Shown: one piece after another, positions 35,973-46,304 of the stretch
Numbering within the stretch: the first letter of the stretch is position 1
Layout of the letters: each line of letters opens with the position of its first letter
DNA from: Alteromonas sp. LOR
GTDB lineage: Bacteria > Pseudomonadota > Gammaproteobacteria > Enterobacterales > Alteromonadaceae
Reading direction: 5' to 3'
Assembly (NCBI RefSeq): GCF_000753865.1
Contig: NZ_JQFW01000006.1
Location: forward strand, 165,779 to 229,778
DNA length: 64,000 nt
Notes under the pieces: model-generated
The model's input: only the letters and a program-made list of their open reading frames with translations
What the model was told of the DNA's origin: nothing
Databases searched by the model: none
Position numbers and translations under genes: made by a program

Positions 35973-38015
35973 ATGAAAGATATCCTTCGAATTTCTATTG
36001 CTAGCGCATTTTTGACGGTAGGCGTCGGCGCTGGTGCAGTTACGTCAACACCAGACGTTGATGAGCTTCCTATTCTTCAACAGGAATCCCAGCACAGTGT
36101 GGCAGCTAAAAGAGTAAGTGCATTATTCACTCGCGCCCACTACAAAGAAATTTCGTTGGATAATTTTCTTTCAGCCCGCGTTTATCAACGTTTCATAGAG
36201 TCACTTGACCACAACAAACAAGTGCTTTTATTAGACGATGTCGTAAGCTTTGAAAAATACCGTGATTTGTTTGACGATGCGTTGGGCAAAGGTAATTTAT
36301 CCATTGCTTATGACATGTACAATGTTACTGCTAAGCGCAGGGTCGAGCGTTATGAATATGCACTCGCATTGCTCGATAATGGCCCTTTTGATTTTGCTAA
36401 AGAAAACGACAAGTTCTATTACGACAGAGAAGACGCCGATTGGGCGAAAGACACTGCCGAACTTGACGAAATTTGGCGTCAGCGAGTTAAATACGATGCG
36501 CTGAACCTGATATTGGCGGATAAAACGTGGGAAGAAGCGAAAGAGCTACTTACTAAGCGTTATACCCGTGCAATAAAACGTACAAAGCAGGCGAAAAGCG
36601 AAGATGTTTTTCAAACTGCCATGAACGCGTTTGCAAGAACCATCGAAGCACATACGAGTTACCTTTCTCCTCGAAATGCAGACCGTTTCCAAATGGAAAT
36701 GAACTTATCATTTGAAGGTATAGGTGCGGTACTGCAAAGCGAAGATGACTACACCATTATTAAGAGTGTAGTGCCAGGTGGTCCAGCAGACCAGTCTGGG
36801 GCAATCAAGCCAGAAGACAAAATTGTTGGTGTAGCTCAAGACGATGAAGAGTTTGTTGATGTTATTGGATGGAGACTCGACGAAGTCGTCGAGTTGATTA
36901 AAGGTCCAAAGGGAAGCATGGTGCGCTTGCAAGTAGAGAAGGGCGCAACAGAATCAAAAACAACATCAGTAGTAAAACTAACCCGAGATAAGATAAAACT
37001 GGAAGATAGAGCGGCAAAGTCTGAAGTGTATGTACCTGACGAAGGTCCGCATTCAGGGCAGCCCTTAGGCGTTATTACCATTCCCAGTTTTTACAATAAC
37101 CTAAGTGTTGACGTTGCAAAAGAAATTGAAGCGTTAAAGTCACAAAACGTGAAAGGCGTTATTGTCGACCTTCGCGGAAATGGCGGCGGTTCGTTAACAG
37201 AAGCAACATTGCTGTCTGGACTTTTCATTGAAAAAGGTCCCGTGGTTCAAATTCGATACGGACAATCTAAGATTAGCGTTAATCGTGACACCGATGGGAA
37301 AGTATCTTATGACGGCCCACTGACTGTGCTTGTTGACCGTTACAGCGCATCAGCCTCAGAAATTTTTGCAGCAGCAATGCAAGACTACAATCGCGCCTTA
37401 ATTGTTGGTGAGCAAACCTTCGGTAAAGGTACGGTTCAGCAGCATCGTGGCCTAGGTAAAATTTACGATCTGTACGACAACCCGTTAGGCAGCGTGCAGT
37501 TTACTATTGCTAAATTCTATCGAATTGATGGCGGCAGCACACAGCATAAAGGTGTTATTCCCGATATTTTGTATCCCTCGGCTATCGAACCTGCAGAGTG
37601 GGGCGAAAGTCAGGCCGATAACGCGCTTCCATGGGATAGCATTAACAGGGCCAACTACACTACGTTTGCTGACGGCCAATCCGCGTTAGACGTATTATCC
37701 GCGAAGCACAGTAAACGAATTATGCAAAACCCCGAGTTTTCATACATCAATGATGACATCGAGGAATACAAAAAGAATAAAGACAAAGATTTCATATCAC
37801 TTGTAAAGGCTGAAAGAGAAGCCAAGAAAAAAGAAGCTGAGGTAAAATCATTAGCACGCGCTAACGAACGCCTGCAGCGTCTTGGTTTAGAGCCGGTAAC
37901 GACGCTTGATGACCTTCCAGAAGACATGGAAGAGTTGGACCCGTTTTTAGACGAGGCGGCAAATATTACTTTCGATATGATTGAAACAGGCCGATACGCT
38001 ATCACTACACATTAA
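35973..38015 (+). CDS. prc: Carboxy-terminal processing protease Prc (Tsp)
   Basis: This 680-residue periplasmic S41A protease has a signal peptide (about 1-22) and a helical N-domain. The PDZ region is FEGIGAVLQSEDDYTIIKSV to about residue 330. The S41 core has GVIVDLRGNGGGSL, the catalytic Ser in DRYSASASEIFAAAM and the catalytic Lys in GEQTFGKGTVQ. A DUF3340-like C-terminal domain follows. Prc trims or degrades periplasmic proteins from the C-terminus, including cell-wall hydrolases. It ends at a strong terminator. Confidence 0.96.
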   Translation: MKDILRISIASAFLTVGVGAGAVTSTPDVDELPILQQESQHSVAAKRVSALFTRAHYKEISLDNFLSARVYQRFIESLDHNKQVLLLDDVVSFEKYRDLFDDALGKGNLSIAYDMYNVTAKRRVERYEYALALLDNGPFDFAKENDKFYYDREDADWAKDTAELDEIWRQRVKYDALNLILADKTWEEAKELLTKRYTRAIKRTKQAKSEDVFQTAMNAFARTIEAHTSYLSPRNADRFQMEMNLSFEGIGAVLQSEDDYTIIKSVVPGGPADQSGAIKPEDKIVGVAQDDEEFVDVIGWRLDEVVELIKGPKGSMVRLQVEKGATESKTTSVVKLTRDKIKLEDRAAKSEVYVPDEGPHSGQPLGVITIPSFYNNLSVDVAKEIEALKSQNVKGVIVDLRGNGGGSLTEATLLSGLFIEKGPVVQIRYGQSKISVNRDTDGKVSYDGPLTVLVDRYSASASEIFAAAMQDYNRALIVGEQTFGKGTVQQHRGLGKIYDLYDNPLGSVQFTIAKFYRIDGGSTQHKGVIPDILYPSAIEPAEWGESQADNALPWDSINRANYTTFADGQSALDVLSAKHSKRIMQNPEFSYINDDIEEYKKNKDKDFISLVKAEREAKKKEAEVKSLARANERLQRLGLEPVTTLDDLPEDMEELDPFLDEAANITFDMIETGRYAITTH

Positions 38016-38025
38016 GCGCTGTCGG

Positions 38026-38057
38026 AAAAGGGCTGGTCTAGGGCCAGCCCTTTTTTT
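38026..38057 (+). terminator. Intrinsic terminator after prc
   Basis: The stem AAAAGGGCTGG/CCAGCCCTTTT with a short loop is followed by further T. Confidence 0.9.
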
Positions 38058-38098
38058 GTGTCTATACAAATATTACAACAATAATAAAGGCAAATAAC

Positions 38099-39433
38099 AT
38101 GGCGATACGAGGCGAGTTTTCTTCTCGAATAGGATTCGTGCTGGCGGCTGCAGGCTCAGCGGTTGGGCTTGGAAATATCTGGGGTTTCCCCACAAAAGTA
38201 GCAAGTAACGGCGGTGCTGCATTTGTACTCGTTTATCTATTACTGGCCTTTGTCCTAGCTTATCCTGTCCTAATGGCCGAGTTGATCATTGGTCGTAGTA
38301 CACGCTCAAATATGGTCGACGCGCTTGGCAAAATATCAGGCAGTTATGTAGGTAGAGCAACCGGCATTTGGGGCTGTGTTACCGTTTCTCTCATTTTAGC
38401 CTTCTATGCCATAGTCGGTGGCTGGATGCTGGTCTACTTTGCTGACTCAGCGGTAAGGCTAGTAGGACTGCAGTCTGCAAGCGATTGGCTTCTTACCTCT
38501 TCCGTTACGCGTAACGTTATTTTCTGCGCCTTATTCATGATGTTAACTGCATTTATCGTAGTCGGTGGTGTTAAAGCCGGTATTGAAAAATGGTCAGTTA
38601 GATTGATGCCAACCTTAGTCATTCTCATACTAGCGCTTATCGTATATGTCAGTATGCAGCCCGGTGCAGGTGAAGGATGGAGTGCGTATTTAGTCCCTGA
38701 TTTCTCACGAGTACTCGACCCTGACTTATTAATTAATGCCATGGGGCAAGCTTTCTTCTCAATGTCTTTGGGTGTGGGCACAATGTTAGTGTATGGCTCA
38801 TACTTGAGTAAAAAAGAAAACCTGCCAACGATTGGAGCCTCGGTGGCGCTGGTTGACATTGGTGTAGCGGTAATAGCAGGTATGCTTATCATTCCATCGA
38901 TGTACGTTGCATTGAACAACGGCGTAGAAATATTCACCCCTGATGGTGCCTTAATTCAAGGCGACACACTTATTTTTAAAGTACTTCCCGCGTTGTTTGA
39001 CACTATTGGCACTGTAGGTGTTTTCGTGTCGTTCACTTTCTTTGCGCTTATGGCCATTGCGGCGGTGACCTCTTCTATTTCCATGTTAGAAGTACCGGTC
39101 GCGTTCATGGTAGAGAGTAAAGGTTTGCAGCGCGGCAAGGCCGTGGTATTCATGACTGCGTTAATTTTCATTCTCAGCTGTATCATAATTCTTAATTTCG
39201 ATATGTTGTTTGGGTTCGTTATTGCGTTAACTACAGAATACAGCCAGCCACTGCTAGGTTTAGTGCTGTGTATTTTCGCTGGTTGGGTGTGGCGCAGAGA
39301 TGCCATACTTGCTGAGCTTAAAGAGGGCAACGAAAACGTAGAGCACGGATTATTTTGGAAAATTTGGCCGTGGTACGTGCGTTTTGTTTGTCCTGTTATT
39401 ATCGCGCTCATGTTCTATCGCTCTGTTTTTTAG
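38099..39433 (+). CDS. Sodium-dependent transporter, neurotransmitter:sodium symporter family
   Basis: The 444-residue membrane protein has about 11 hydrophobic helices, as in the short bacterial NSS branch. The N-terminal RIGFVLAAAGSAVGLGNIW is the TM1 signature, with unwound-helix glycines and sodium-site residues. FFSMSLGVGTMLVYGSYL is the TM6 equivalent. The family imports amino acids or related solutes with Na+ at the inner membrane. The substrate cannot be inferred. Its own start follows a terminator, and nhaC lies about 170 bp downstream. Confidence 0.92.
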   Translation: MAIRGEFSSRIGFVLAAAGSAVGLGNIWGFPTKVASNGGAAFVLVYLLLAFVLAYPVLMAELIIGRSTRSNMVDALGKISGSYVGRATGIWGCVTVSLILAFYAIVGGWMLVYFADSAVRLVGLQSASDWLLTSSVTRNVIFCALFMMLTAFIVVGGVKAGIEKWSVRLMPTLVILILALIVYVSMQPGAGEGWSAYLVPDFSRVLDPDLLINAMGQAFFSMSLGVGTMLVYGSYLSKKENLPTIGASVALVDIGVAVIAGMLIIPSMYVALNNGVEIFTPDGALIQGDTLIFKVLPALFDTIGTVGVFVSFTFFALMAIAAVTSSISMLEVPVAFMVESKGLQRGKAVVFMTALIFILSCIIILNFDMLFGFVIALTTEYSQPLLGLVLCIFAGWVWRRDAILAELKEGNENVEHGLFWKIWPWYVRFVCPVIIALMFYRSVF

Positions 39434-39606
39434 GTAATATTAAACGCAAATTTTTCAGCGACGCGTTTGAATGTAAGCGGCTTTTAAAATCAGTGCTCTC
39501 AATTTTAAAAGCGCTTAATTCAAGAGCTCTTGATCGAAGGAACTGTTGATTTAAGAAGCTCGCAAAAATAAATAGCTTTCAAAAAAGGTTTTATAAAATA
39601 ATAACA

Positions 39607-41082
39607 ATGACTAATAAAGAGTTAAAAACACCGTCACTTTTAGATGCCTTAATTCCGATTGTTGCACTGGTTCTTATGATGGGAACTGCCGTTTATCTGT
39701 TTGAAGATAATTCGTCATACGGCCCTAATCAAATAGCCTTGTTGTTAGCAATGGGTATGGCAGCCATTATTGGAATGAAAAACGGCTATAGCTGGAAAAC
39801 AATAGAAAAAGGCATAGTCGATGGCATTTCAATGTCATTGGGAGCATGTCTTATATTGCTTGCGGTTGGCTCTTTAATTGGCACGTGGATGCTGTCTGGA
39901 ACAGTGCCTACGTTGATTTATTTTGGCCTCGAACTTCTTAATCCTTCGTTTTTCTACGCCGCGACCTGTTTAATATGCGCAGTGGTTGCCATGAGCATAG
40001 GCAGTTCGTGGACGACAGCAGCGACTGTGGGTGTTGCGCTAATGGGCGTTTCAGCAGGTATGGAAATGTCAGCGGCTATTACCGCGGGGGCAGTGGTGTC
40101 TGGTGCCTATTTTGGTGATAAAATTTCGCCACTGTCTGAAACCACTAATTTAGCGCCAGCAGTAGCAGGAACCGATCTTTTCGACCACATTCGCTACATG
40201 CTCTGGACCACAATCCCAAGCTTTGTTATTGCGCTTATTCTGTTTACTGTTATCGGGTTTAGTGAAGTAGGTGAAGCGAAGGCCGAGCGTATTGAGCAAA
40301 TGCAGCAACTTCTCAGTGAGTCTTTTAATCTTGGATGGCACCTTCTTGTGCCACTTGTTGTGCTCCTTACTTTAGCGATTAAAAAAATGCCGGCGTTTCC
40401 AGCCGTGTTTATCGGCGCGTTACTCGGCGGTATTTGGGCCATTATATTCCAATGGGATGTCGTCGCTGCAATGGCAAGCTCCAATGACACTGCAAGTATA
40501 GGTGCATTAAAAGTAGTATGGACAGCTTTGTTTGATGGAGTGAGCTTTTCAACACCTGATGAGAATTTAAATAGCTTATTATCTCGAGGCGGGATGTCCT
40601 CAATGCTCAATACAATATGGCTGATAATATGTGCCATGTCTTTTGGTGCTGTGTTAGAGCGAGTCGGACTGCTCAAGCGAGCTGTAGCCACTATTTTGCT
40701 AGGCGCAAAATCTGCTGGTGATATGGTAAGCCGAACCATTATGACGTGCTTCGCGACAAACTTAGTCACTGCCGACCAGTATATTGCTATTGTAATGCCT
40801 GGCCGCATGTATAAAGAAGAATATGCTAAAAGAGGGTTAGACCAACTAAACCTATCACGCAGTTTAGAAGATGGCGGTACGCTTACATCACCACTTATTC
40901 CTTGGAACACTTGCGGTGCCTATATGCATAGCGTGCTGCTAGTGAATCCTTTTGATTACATTTTCTATGCGTTCTTTAACTTAATTAATCCATTTCTTGC
41001 TATCGTTTACGCCTATTTGGGAATTAAAATTTTGCGTATAACGCCGCCAACATTTGAAACGAAAAGCGAAGGGTCCGTATAA
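39607..41082 (+). CDS. Na+/H+ antiporter, NhaC family
   Basis: This 491-residue integral membrane protein has about 11-12 helices. NhaC-type blocks include MSIGSSWTTAATVGVALMGV, SGAYFGDKISPLSETTNLAP and SRSLEDGGTLTSPLIPWNT. It exchanges Na+ for H+ at the inner membrane; related proteins exchange malate and lactate. It forms a Na+-handling pair with the upstream symporter. It starts at ATG after an AT-rich 170-bp gap and ends 31 bp before pepN. Confidence 0.9.
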   Translation: MTNKELKTPSLLDALIPIVALVLMMGTAVYLFEDNSSYGPNQIALLLAMGMAAIIGMKNGYSWKTIEKGIVDGISMSLGACLILLAVGSLIGTWMLSGTVPTLIYFGLELLNPSFFYAATCLICAVVAMSIGSSWTTAATVGVALMGVSAGMEMSAAITAGAVVSGAYFGDKISPLSETTNLAPAVAGTDLFDHIRYMLWTTIPSFVIALILFTVIGFSEVGEAKAERIEQMQQLLSESFNLGWHLLVPLVVLLTLAIKKMPAFPAVFIGALLGGIWAIIFQWDVVAAMASSNDTASIGALKVVWTALFDGVSFSTPDENLNSLLSRGGMSSMLNTIWLIICAMSFGAVLERVGLLKRAVATILLGAKSAGDMVSRTIMTCFATNLVTADQYIAIVMPGRMYKEEYAKRGLDQLNLSRSLEDGGTLTSPLIPWNTCGAYMHSVLLVNPFDYIFYAFFNLINPFLAIVYAYLGIKILRITPPTFETKSEGSV

Positions 41083-41113
41083 ACATTATATAGACGCTTC
41101 ATTGAGGAGTTCT

Positions 41114-43726
41114 ATGTCAGTTCAAATTAAACGCCGAGCGGATTACATGCCGCCGGCCTTTGCTATCTCTACCGTAGATTTACACATCACACTTCATCCA
41201 ACTGAAACTCGCGTATTCAGTTCATTGCGTATAAAAAGACAGGGTAGTCATCAAGACGCCTTGGTATTAGACGGCGACAACCTTCCTGTCAACAAACTCA
41301 CCATTGACGGTATCGAACTGTCACATAAAAGTGATAACAGCCCAGGCTATGTACTTGACGAATCCTCTCTGACAATTCCTGTTGAGAGCGATGAATTTAC
41401 ACTCGAGATTGAAACCACTATAGCCCCTGATCACAACAAAGCATTAGAGGGCTTATATCTTTCTGGCGGTGCTTACTGCACGCAGTGTGAGGCAGAAGGG
41501 TTCAGGCGTATTACCTTCTTTATGGACCGCCCTGATGTGCTGTCGGTTTATACGGTAACCGTGGTGGGGGATACATCGTTTCCTATGTTACTTTCCAACG
41601 GTAACCCCATTGACAAAGGGCAGTTAAGTAACGGCCAACATTTTGTTAAATGGCACGACCCACATCCGAAGCCGTGTTATCTCTTTGCCCTAGTGGCAGG
41701 CGACTTTGACATGCTCTCTGATACGTTTACCACAGCTAGCGGTAAAGAGGTTGCGCTTGAACTTTATGTGGATAAGGGGAAACAAAGCCAAGGTACGTTC
41801 GCCCTTGAATCGTTAAAACGCGCAATGAAATGGGATGAAGAGGTCTTCGGTCTAGAATACGACCTCGATATTTACATGATAGTTGCGGTAGACTTTTTCA
41901 ATATGGGAGCAATGGAAAACAAGGGCCTCAATGTATTTAACAGTAAGTTTGTTTTGGCCGACCAAAACACGGCTACCGACGATGACTTCTTTAATGTGGA
42001 AGCGGTTATTGCCCATGAATATTTTCATAACTGGACCGGGAACCGAGTCACCTGTCGGGATTGGTTTCAGCTTAGTTTGAAAGAGGGGCTTACGGTATTT
42101 AGAGATCAGCAGTTTAGCGCTGATATGACGTCAGAACTTAGCAATCGTATTAAGCATGTGCGCGTGATGCGCGAACACCAGTTTGCCGAAGACGCAAGTG
42201 CAATGAGCCATCCCATACGACCCGATGAAGTGATAGAGATGAACAATTTCTACACGGTAACGGTGTATGATAAAGGTGCTGAAGTTATTCGTATGTTCCA
42301 CACACTGCTTGGCCCAGGTGGGTTTAGAAAAGGTATGGATGAATACTTTAAACGCCATGATGGGCAAGCTGTAACCTGTGATGACTTCGTCTCTGCTATG
42401 CAATCGGCAACGTCGTTAGATCTCAGCCAGTTTGCACGTTGGTATAGTCAATCTGGTACGCCCATTATCAGTGTTAAGCAGAGTAAGCTCGACGATGGCA
42501 AACATTCCATTACATTATCTCAGCATACGCCGGCTACCTCTGAGCAGAGTGAAAAGCATCCGTTATACATGCCCATCAAAATGGAAGTGATGGACGAAGA
42601 CGGAGTGCAGTACACCGACAATGAAGCCATTATTAATGATGGAATGGTCATTTTAGATAAAGAATCGGTGTCCTTCACCATCGATGCTCCAGACAAGACA
42701 TTGACCCCGGTGGTATTAGGCAACTTCTCAGCCCCTGCAAAAGTGAATAACGAGTTACCAACTACCTCCTTATTAACCATTTTCAAATATGGCAAAGATG
42801 CATTTAATCGCTGGGATGCAATGCAGTCTATCTACAATCGCTGTATCAGTGAATTAGAAAGTGTTCCTACCAAATCTATCGATGACGATATTTGGGCGGG
42901 CATAAGAGAAGCCATTGCACGTGAGCAGGATAATGTTGAACTACTCAGCGAATGTCTGGTTATTCCTTCATTTGAAACGCTCTGCCAGTCTAGAACATCG
43001 ATAAATGTTGAAATCTTAAGTGCTGCTCGAAAGGCATTTTGTTCTCAATTTGCACAGCATCTCGAGTCATCATTGCTTGATGTATTTAATAGCATTGAAA
43101 GTGTCCCGTATGCTTACAACCAGAATGCAGTGAATCAGCGACGTTGTAAGAATGTTGTTCTTGCACACTTGGCGCGGTTACCGCAGCACGAAAGCCTTGT
43201 TATTGAGCAATTTGATCAAGCAGATAACATGACCGACGCGCTCGGAGCGTTGCGAGGCGCACAGTTTTGTCAGCGTGACACCTTTGATTCGCTCATGGCG
43301 AAGTTCGAGCAAAAGTGGAGTAACGACCCGCTTGTTCTGGACAAATGGTTTGCGCTACACGCTACGCAAGCATCTAAGGATATCTTCGCTACAATAACGA
43401 TGTTGTGTGAACACCCTCAGTTTACTATGAGTAATCCCAATCGAGTTCGCTCAGTCATTGGTAGCTTCGCGTTTTATAATAGCGAGATGTTTCATGCGCT
43501 AGACGGTAGTGGCTATAAATTTGTTACTGATTATTTACTTAAACTCGATACATTGAATCCACAAGTTGCTGCTCGCATCGTAACGCCATTAACCCAATGG
43601 CAGGGGTTTGCAGTTGAACATCAAACGCTAATGAAAGAACAGCTAGGTCGCTTGCTTAACCACAAAGGACTGAGCAAAGATGTTTTTGAAAAAGTGAGCA
43701 AGAGCCTTGCTTATGGCGCAGATTGA
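41114..43726 (+). CDS. pepN: Aminopeptidase N (M1 family)
   Basis: ATG 41114 behind GAGGAG gives 870 residues, equal to E. coli PepN; an in-frame start 20 codons upstream would overlap nhaC. The exopeptidase motif GAMENKG and zinc site HEYFHNWTGNRVTCRDWFQLS with the distal Glu in LKEGL are intact. PepN removes N-terminal residues from peptides in the cytoplasm. Its last 14 bases overlap the DUF2835 gene. Confidence 0.96.
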   Translation: MSVQIKRRADYMPPAFAISTVDLHITLHPTETRVFSSLRIKRQGSHQDALVLDGDNLPVNKLTIDGIELSHKSDNSPGYVLDESSLTIPVESDEFTLEIETTIAPDHNKALEGLYLSGGAYCTQCEAEGFRRITFFMDRPDVLSVYTVTVVGDTSFPMLLSNGNPIDKGQLSNGQHFVKWHDPHPKPCYLFALVAGDFDMLSDTFTTASGKEVALELYVDKGKQSQGTFALESLKRAMKWDEEVFGLEYDLDIYMIVAVDFFNMGAMENKGLNVFNSKFVLADQNTATDDDFFNVEAVIAHEYFHNWTGNRVTCRDWFQLSLKEGLTVFRDQQFSADMTSELSNRIKHVRVMREHQFAEDASAMSHPIRPDEVIEMNNFYTVTVYDKGAEVIRMFHTLLGPGGFRKGMDEYFKRHDGQAVTCDDFVSAMQSATSLDLSQFARWYSQSGTPIISVKQSKLDDGKHSITLSQHTPATSEQSEKHPLYMPIKMEVMDEDGVQYTDNEAIINDGMVILDKESVSFTIDAPDKTLTPVVLGNFSAPAKVNNELPTTSLLTIFKYGKDAFNRWDAMQSIYNRCISELESVPTKSIDDDIWAGIREAIAREQDNVELLSECLVIPSFETLCQSRTSINVEILSAARKAFCSQFAQHLESSLLDVFNSIESVPYAYNQNAVNQRRCKNVVLAHLARLPQHESLVIEQFDQADNMTDALGALRGAQFCQRDTFDSLMAKFEQKWSNDPLVLDKWFALHATQASKDIFATITMLCEHPQFTMSNPNRVRSVIGSFAFYNSEMFHALDGSGYKFVTDYLLKLDTLNPQVAARIVTPLTQWQGFAVEHQTLMKEQLGRLLNHKGLSKDVFEKVSKSLAYGAD

Positions 43727-43955
43727 ACCAACAGATAGCGTATTTTATTTCTCTATAAGTGTGCCTTACACCCAGTGTGAGGCATTATATTCACCTGGGG
43801 TACCGAGCGTTGTCATGATGGCAGAATCTGGCGTTCGGGTGCAGGTTCCCACCAATCGTTTGCGCCAGTTTATCACCTCGGACGGGGTGAAAGGGCGTTT
43901 CCGTATGATTGTAGATCAGCACAATAAAATAAGGGCTATAGAACGCCTTAGATAA
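43713..43955 (+). CDS. DUF2835 family protein
   Basis: About 80 residues from ATG 43713; a TTG two codons upstream is less likely. It matches the compact DUF2835 family: YFSISVPYTQCEALY, SGVRVQVPTNRLRQFITSDGVKGRF and DQHNKIRAIERL. This small beta-rich cytosolic protein of marine gammaproteobacteria has no known function. It overlaps the end of pepN and is probably translated from the same transcript. Confidence 0.85.
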   Translation: MAQIEPTDSVFYFSISVPYTQCEALYSPGVPSVVMMAESGVRVQVPTNRLRQFITSDGVKGRFRMIVDQHNKIRAIERLR

Positions 43956-44228
43956 TTAAGTAAGCGAGGGCGCATAACCCCGCTATCACAAAACACTCAC
44001 AAGTGAGCGATTTTTGCGCACTTTCAAGCAGAATTTTGTACAACCGCATAAATGGCTTTTATACTCAGCATAAAGCAATAACTATTTGATACGATTAATG
44101 TTGTAAAAGTTGTTAACTGGTAGGATTAGTTCTTGCGGTTCTGGTAAAATGATGTAATGATTTTGTTAATCGTTATGGTTGGTCATGATGTCGGGCATGC
44201 ACACGCGTCGACTTGGGAGTATAAAAAT

Positions 44229-46292
44229 ATGAAAAACAGGCCTAGCGCTTTTAAAATATCACCAATTGCTGCAGGGGTTCTCACTCTGCTAGGTGCTGCT
44301 GCAGTACCTGCTCACGCCGCTAATTGGCAAGTAGGTGATGTAAGCATTACGTTAGATTCAACGTTCTCGCTTGCAACAAGTATTCGTACGGAAGCTAGAG
44401 ATTATGATTTAATCGGTAACAGTAATCATCCTCAATTTAACTGGACTGGCTACCACGCTGCATTCAACCCACTTTATTCTAGTGGTGATGTATGGGGCTT
44501 AGCCGATGGTGGTTACTCTACCAACGGTGATTTAGGTAACTTAGCACACGATCCAGGCGACGCATTCGCAACACAGATTTCAGGTACTCACGAACTAGAC
44601 ATTAACTTCGGTGATTACGGCTTCTTTGCTCGCGGATTTTGGTTCTATGACTTTGAGCAAATGGACGGTGACCGCCCATATTCAAACCCTATAACGGGCA
44701 ACCAATACGACTTATGTCAGGATCCAGAAGCAGAAGACTTACTGTGTACTGATGTACGTTTGTACGATGCCTTTTTCTACGGCGATTGGTGGGTAGGCGA
44801 TAAGCCACTTACCTTGCGTGTTGGACGTCAGGTGATCAGCTGGGGTGAAAGTACGTTTATCCAGCATGGTATAAACACCACCAACCCTGTTGACGTAACT
44901 CGTGCTCGCGCACCTGGCGCCGAGCTAAGAGAAGTATTTTTACCTGTTGGTATGGTCTACGCGTCATTAGGCTTAACGCCTGACGTGAGTGTATCGGGCT
45001 ATTATCAATACGAGTTCCAGCGCAGTTGGCTACCTGTTTCAGGCAGTTATTTTGCCGGTAACGACTTTGCGGGAGACGGCGGTCAACGCCAGAATATCCA
45101 ACTAGGTTTCAGTGGTAACCCAGATATTGATTTAGAGCACTTGCTATCTGCACTAAACGGCTATGGCGACTTGTTGCGTTCTGGTGCGGACGCAGCAGAT
45201 ATTTCTCAAGCCTATCTAGCGTATCCAACTAAGGTTGCCGTTCGTGGTTTTGGCGATGACCCGCACAACGAAGCAGATGATCAAGGTCAGTACGGCTTGC
45301 GTTTAACCGTGTTTTCACCAGAGATTAACGAGACTGAATTCAGCTTCTATCACATTAACTACCATAGTCAGCGTCCACTTATTTCAGGTATTACGTCAGA
45401 CTTTACACAAGCTGGTATTGGTGCTGACCTTGCGTTTCTTGCAGGTAATGAAATAACGCGCGATAACATCACAGACTTACGTGCGTTTACAAAATCAGAG
45501 TTTTTCTACCCTGAAGATATCAAACTGTATGGTATGAGCTTCAACACAAACATTGGCACAACGGCATTGGCCGGTGAATTTGCTTACCGTGTTGATGAGC
45601 CGCTTCAAATAGACGACGTTGAACTACTTTACATGGGCATGCCAGAACAGCTTGCCAATGCTGGTTTGCGTCCTGACCTTGCAGGAATTTCTCAGCTAAA
45701 TAATATCGGAAGAGCAGTAGGTCCGGGTGAAACAGCCCAAGGCTTTATTTTCTCTGATACATGGCAGATGCAGTTTACTGCGTCTCACGTATTTGGCCCT
45801 AAATTTGGTGCAGATAACTTTGTATTACTCGGTGAAGCCGGTTACGTAAACATTGTTGATATGCCAGATCCAAACGTGGTGAGACTGAATGCACCTGGTA
45901 CGGCAAGAACGCCATCTTTAGAGCCAACGGCAACGGGTAACCTGCGTCAAGGCCTTCACCAAGGATTGTCAGACGGACCGGAAACTAATCCGTTCGCCAC
46001 TGATGATGCATGGGGCTATCGATTACTTGCTGTTGCCGATTATAATTCAATTTATGCCGGTATGAACCTGCGTGTTCGCGCAACGTTTTCACATGACGTA
46101 GAGGGCACCACGCCTGATCCTCTATTCCTTTTCACAGAAGATGTTAAGTCTGCTGCTTTATCAATGACATTTGACTACTTAAGTAAGTGGTCTGCTACGG
46201 CGTCATACAGCGCGTTCTGGGGAGGCATTGGAACAACTAATGCTCTTGCAGACAGAGACTTTTTGTCATTTAACATCAAATATGCAATCTAA
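44229..46292 (+). CDS. DUF1302 family outer-membrane beta-barrel-like protein
   Basis: ATG 44229 with GGGAG ten bases upstream gives 687 residues with a clear signal peptide ending PAHA-ANW. The longer frame would place charged sequence ahead of it. The mature protein has alternating hydrophobic/polar aromatic strands (for example ISWGESTFIQHGINTTNPVD, AALSMTFDYLSKWSATASYS) and ends in aromatic-containing FNIKYAI. This is typical of DUF1302, predicted outer-membrane barrels. It heads a four-gene cluster with DUF1329, YCF48 and RND proteins, suggesting the outer-membrane port of a hydrophobic-compound route. Confidence 0.88.
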   Translation: MKNRPSAFKISPIAAGVLTLLGAAAVPAHAANWQVGDVSITLDSTFSLATSIRTEARDYDLIGNSNHPQFNWTGYHAAFNPLYSSGDVWGLADGGYSTNGDLGNLAHDPGDAFATQISGTHELDINFGDYGFFARGFWFYDFEQMDGDRPYSNPITGNQYDLCQDPEAEDLLCTDVRLYDAFFYGDWWVGDKPLTLRVGRQVISWGESTFIQHGINTTNPVDVTRARAPGAELREVFLPVGMVYASLGLTPDVSVSGYYQYEFQRSWLPVSGSYFAGNDFAGDGGQRQNIQLGFSGNPDIDLEHLLSALNGYGDLLRSGADAADISQAYLAYPTKVAVRGFGDDPHNEADDQGQYGLRLTVFSPEINETEFSFYHINYHSQRPLISGITSDFTQAGIGADLAFLAGNEITRDNITDLRAFTKSEFFYPEDIKLYGMSFNTNIGTTALAGEFAYRVDEPLQIDDVELLYMGMPEQLANAGLRPDLAGISQLNNIGRAVGPGETAQGFIFSDTWQMQFTASHVFGPKFGADNFVLLGEAGYVNIVDMPDPNVVRLNAPGTARTPSLEPTATGNLRQGLHQGLSDGPETNPFATDDAWGYRLLAVADYNSIYAGMNLRVRATFSHDVEGTTPDPLFLFTEDVKSAALSMTFDYLSKWSATASYSAFWGGIGTTNALADRDFLSFNIKYAI

Positions 46293-46304
46293 AGAGTGGT
46301 ACTT

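Noticed and set aside
38434..39411. Two long minus-strand frames opposite the NSS transporter
   Set aside because: Shadows of the transporter gene; no start signals or family similarity.
39434..39606. Recurrent GCTCTC/GCGCTT/GAGCTC motifs upstream of the nhaC-type gene
   Set aside because: Spacing is irregular (13-17 bp) and the matches are short; not a convincing member of the 14-bp repeat family.
40194..40910. 238-codon minus-strand frame opposite the nhaC-type gene
   Set aside because: Antisense of a clear membrane-protein gene with family motifs; no recognisable protein features.
43996..44018. CTCAC-AA-GTGAG hairpin followed by ATTTTT as the terminator of DUF2835
   Set aside because: The stem is only five base pairs with a two-base loop and a three-base gap before the T-run; too weak to list.
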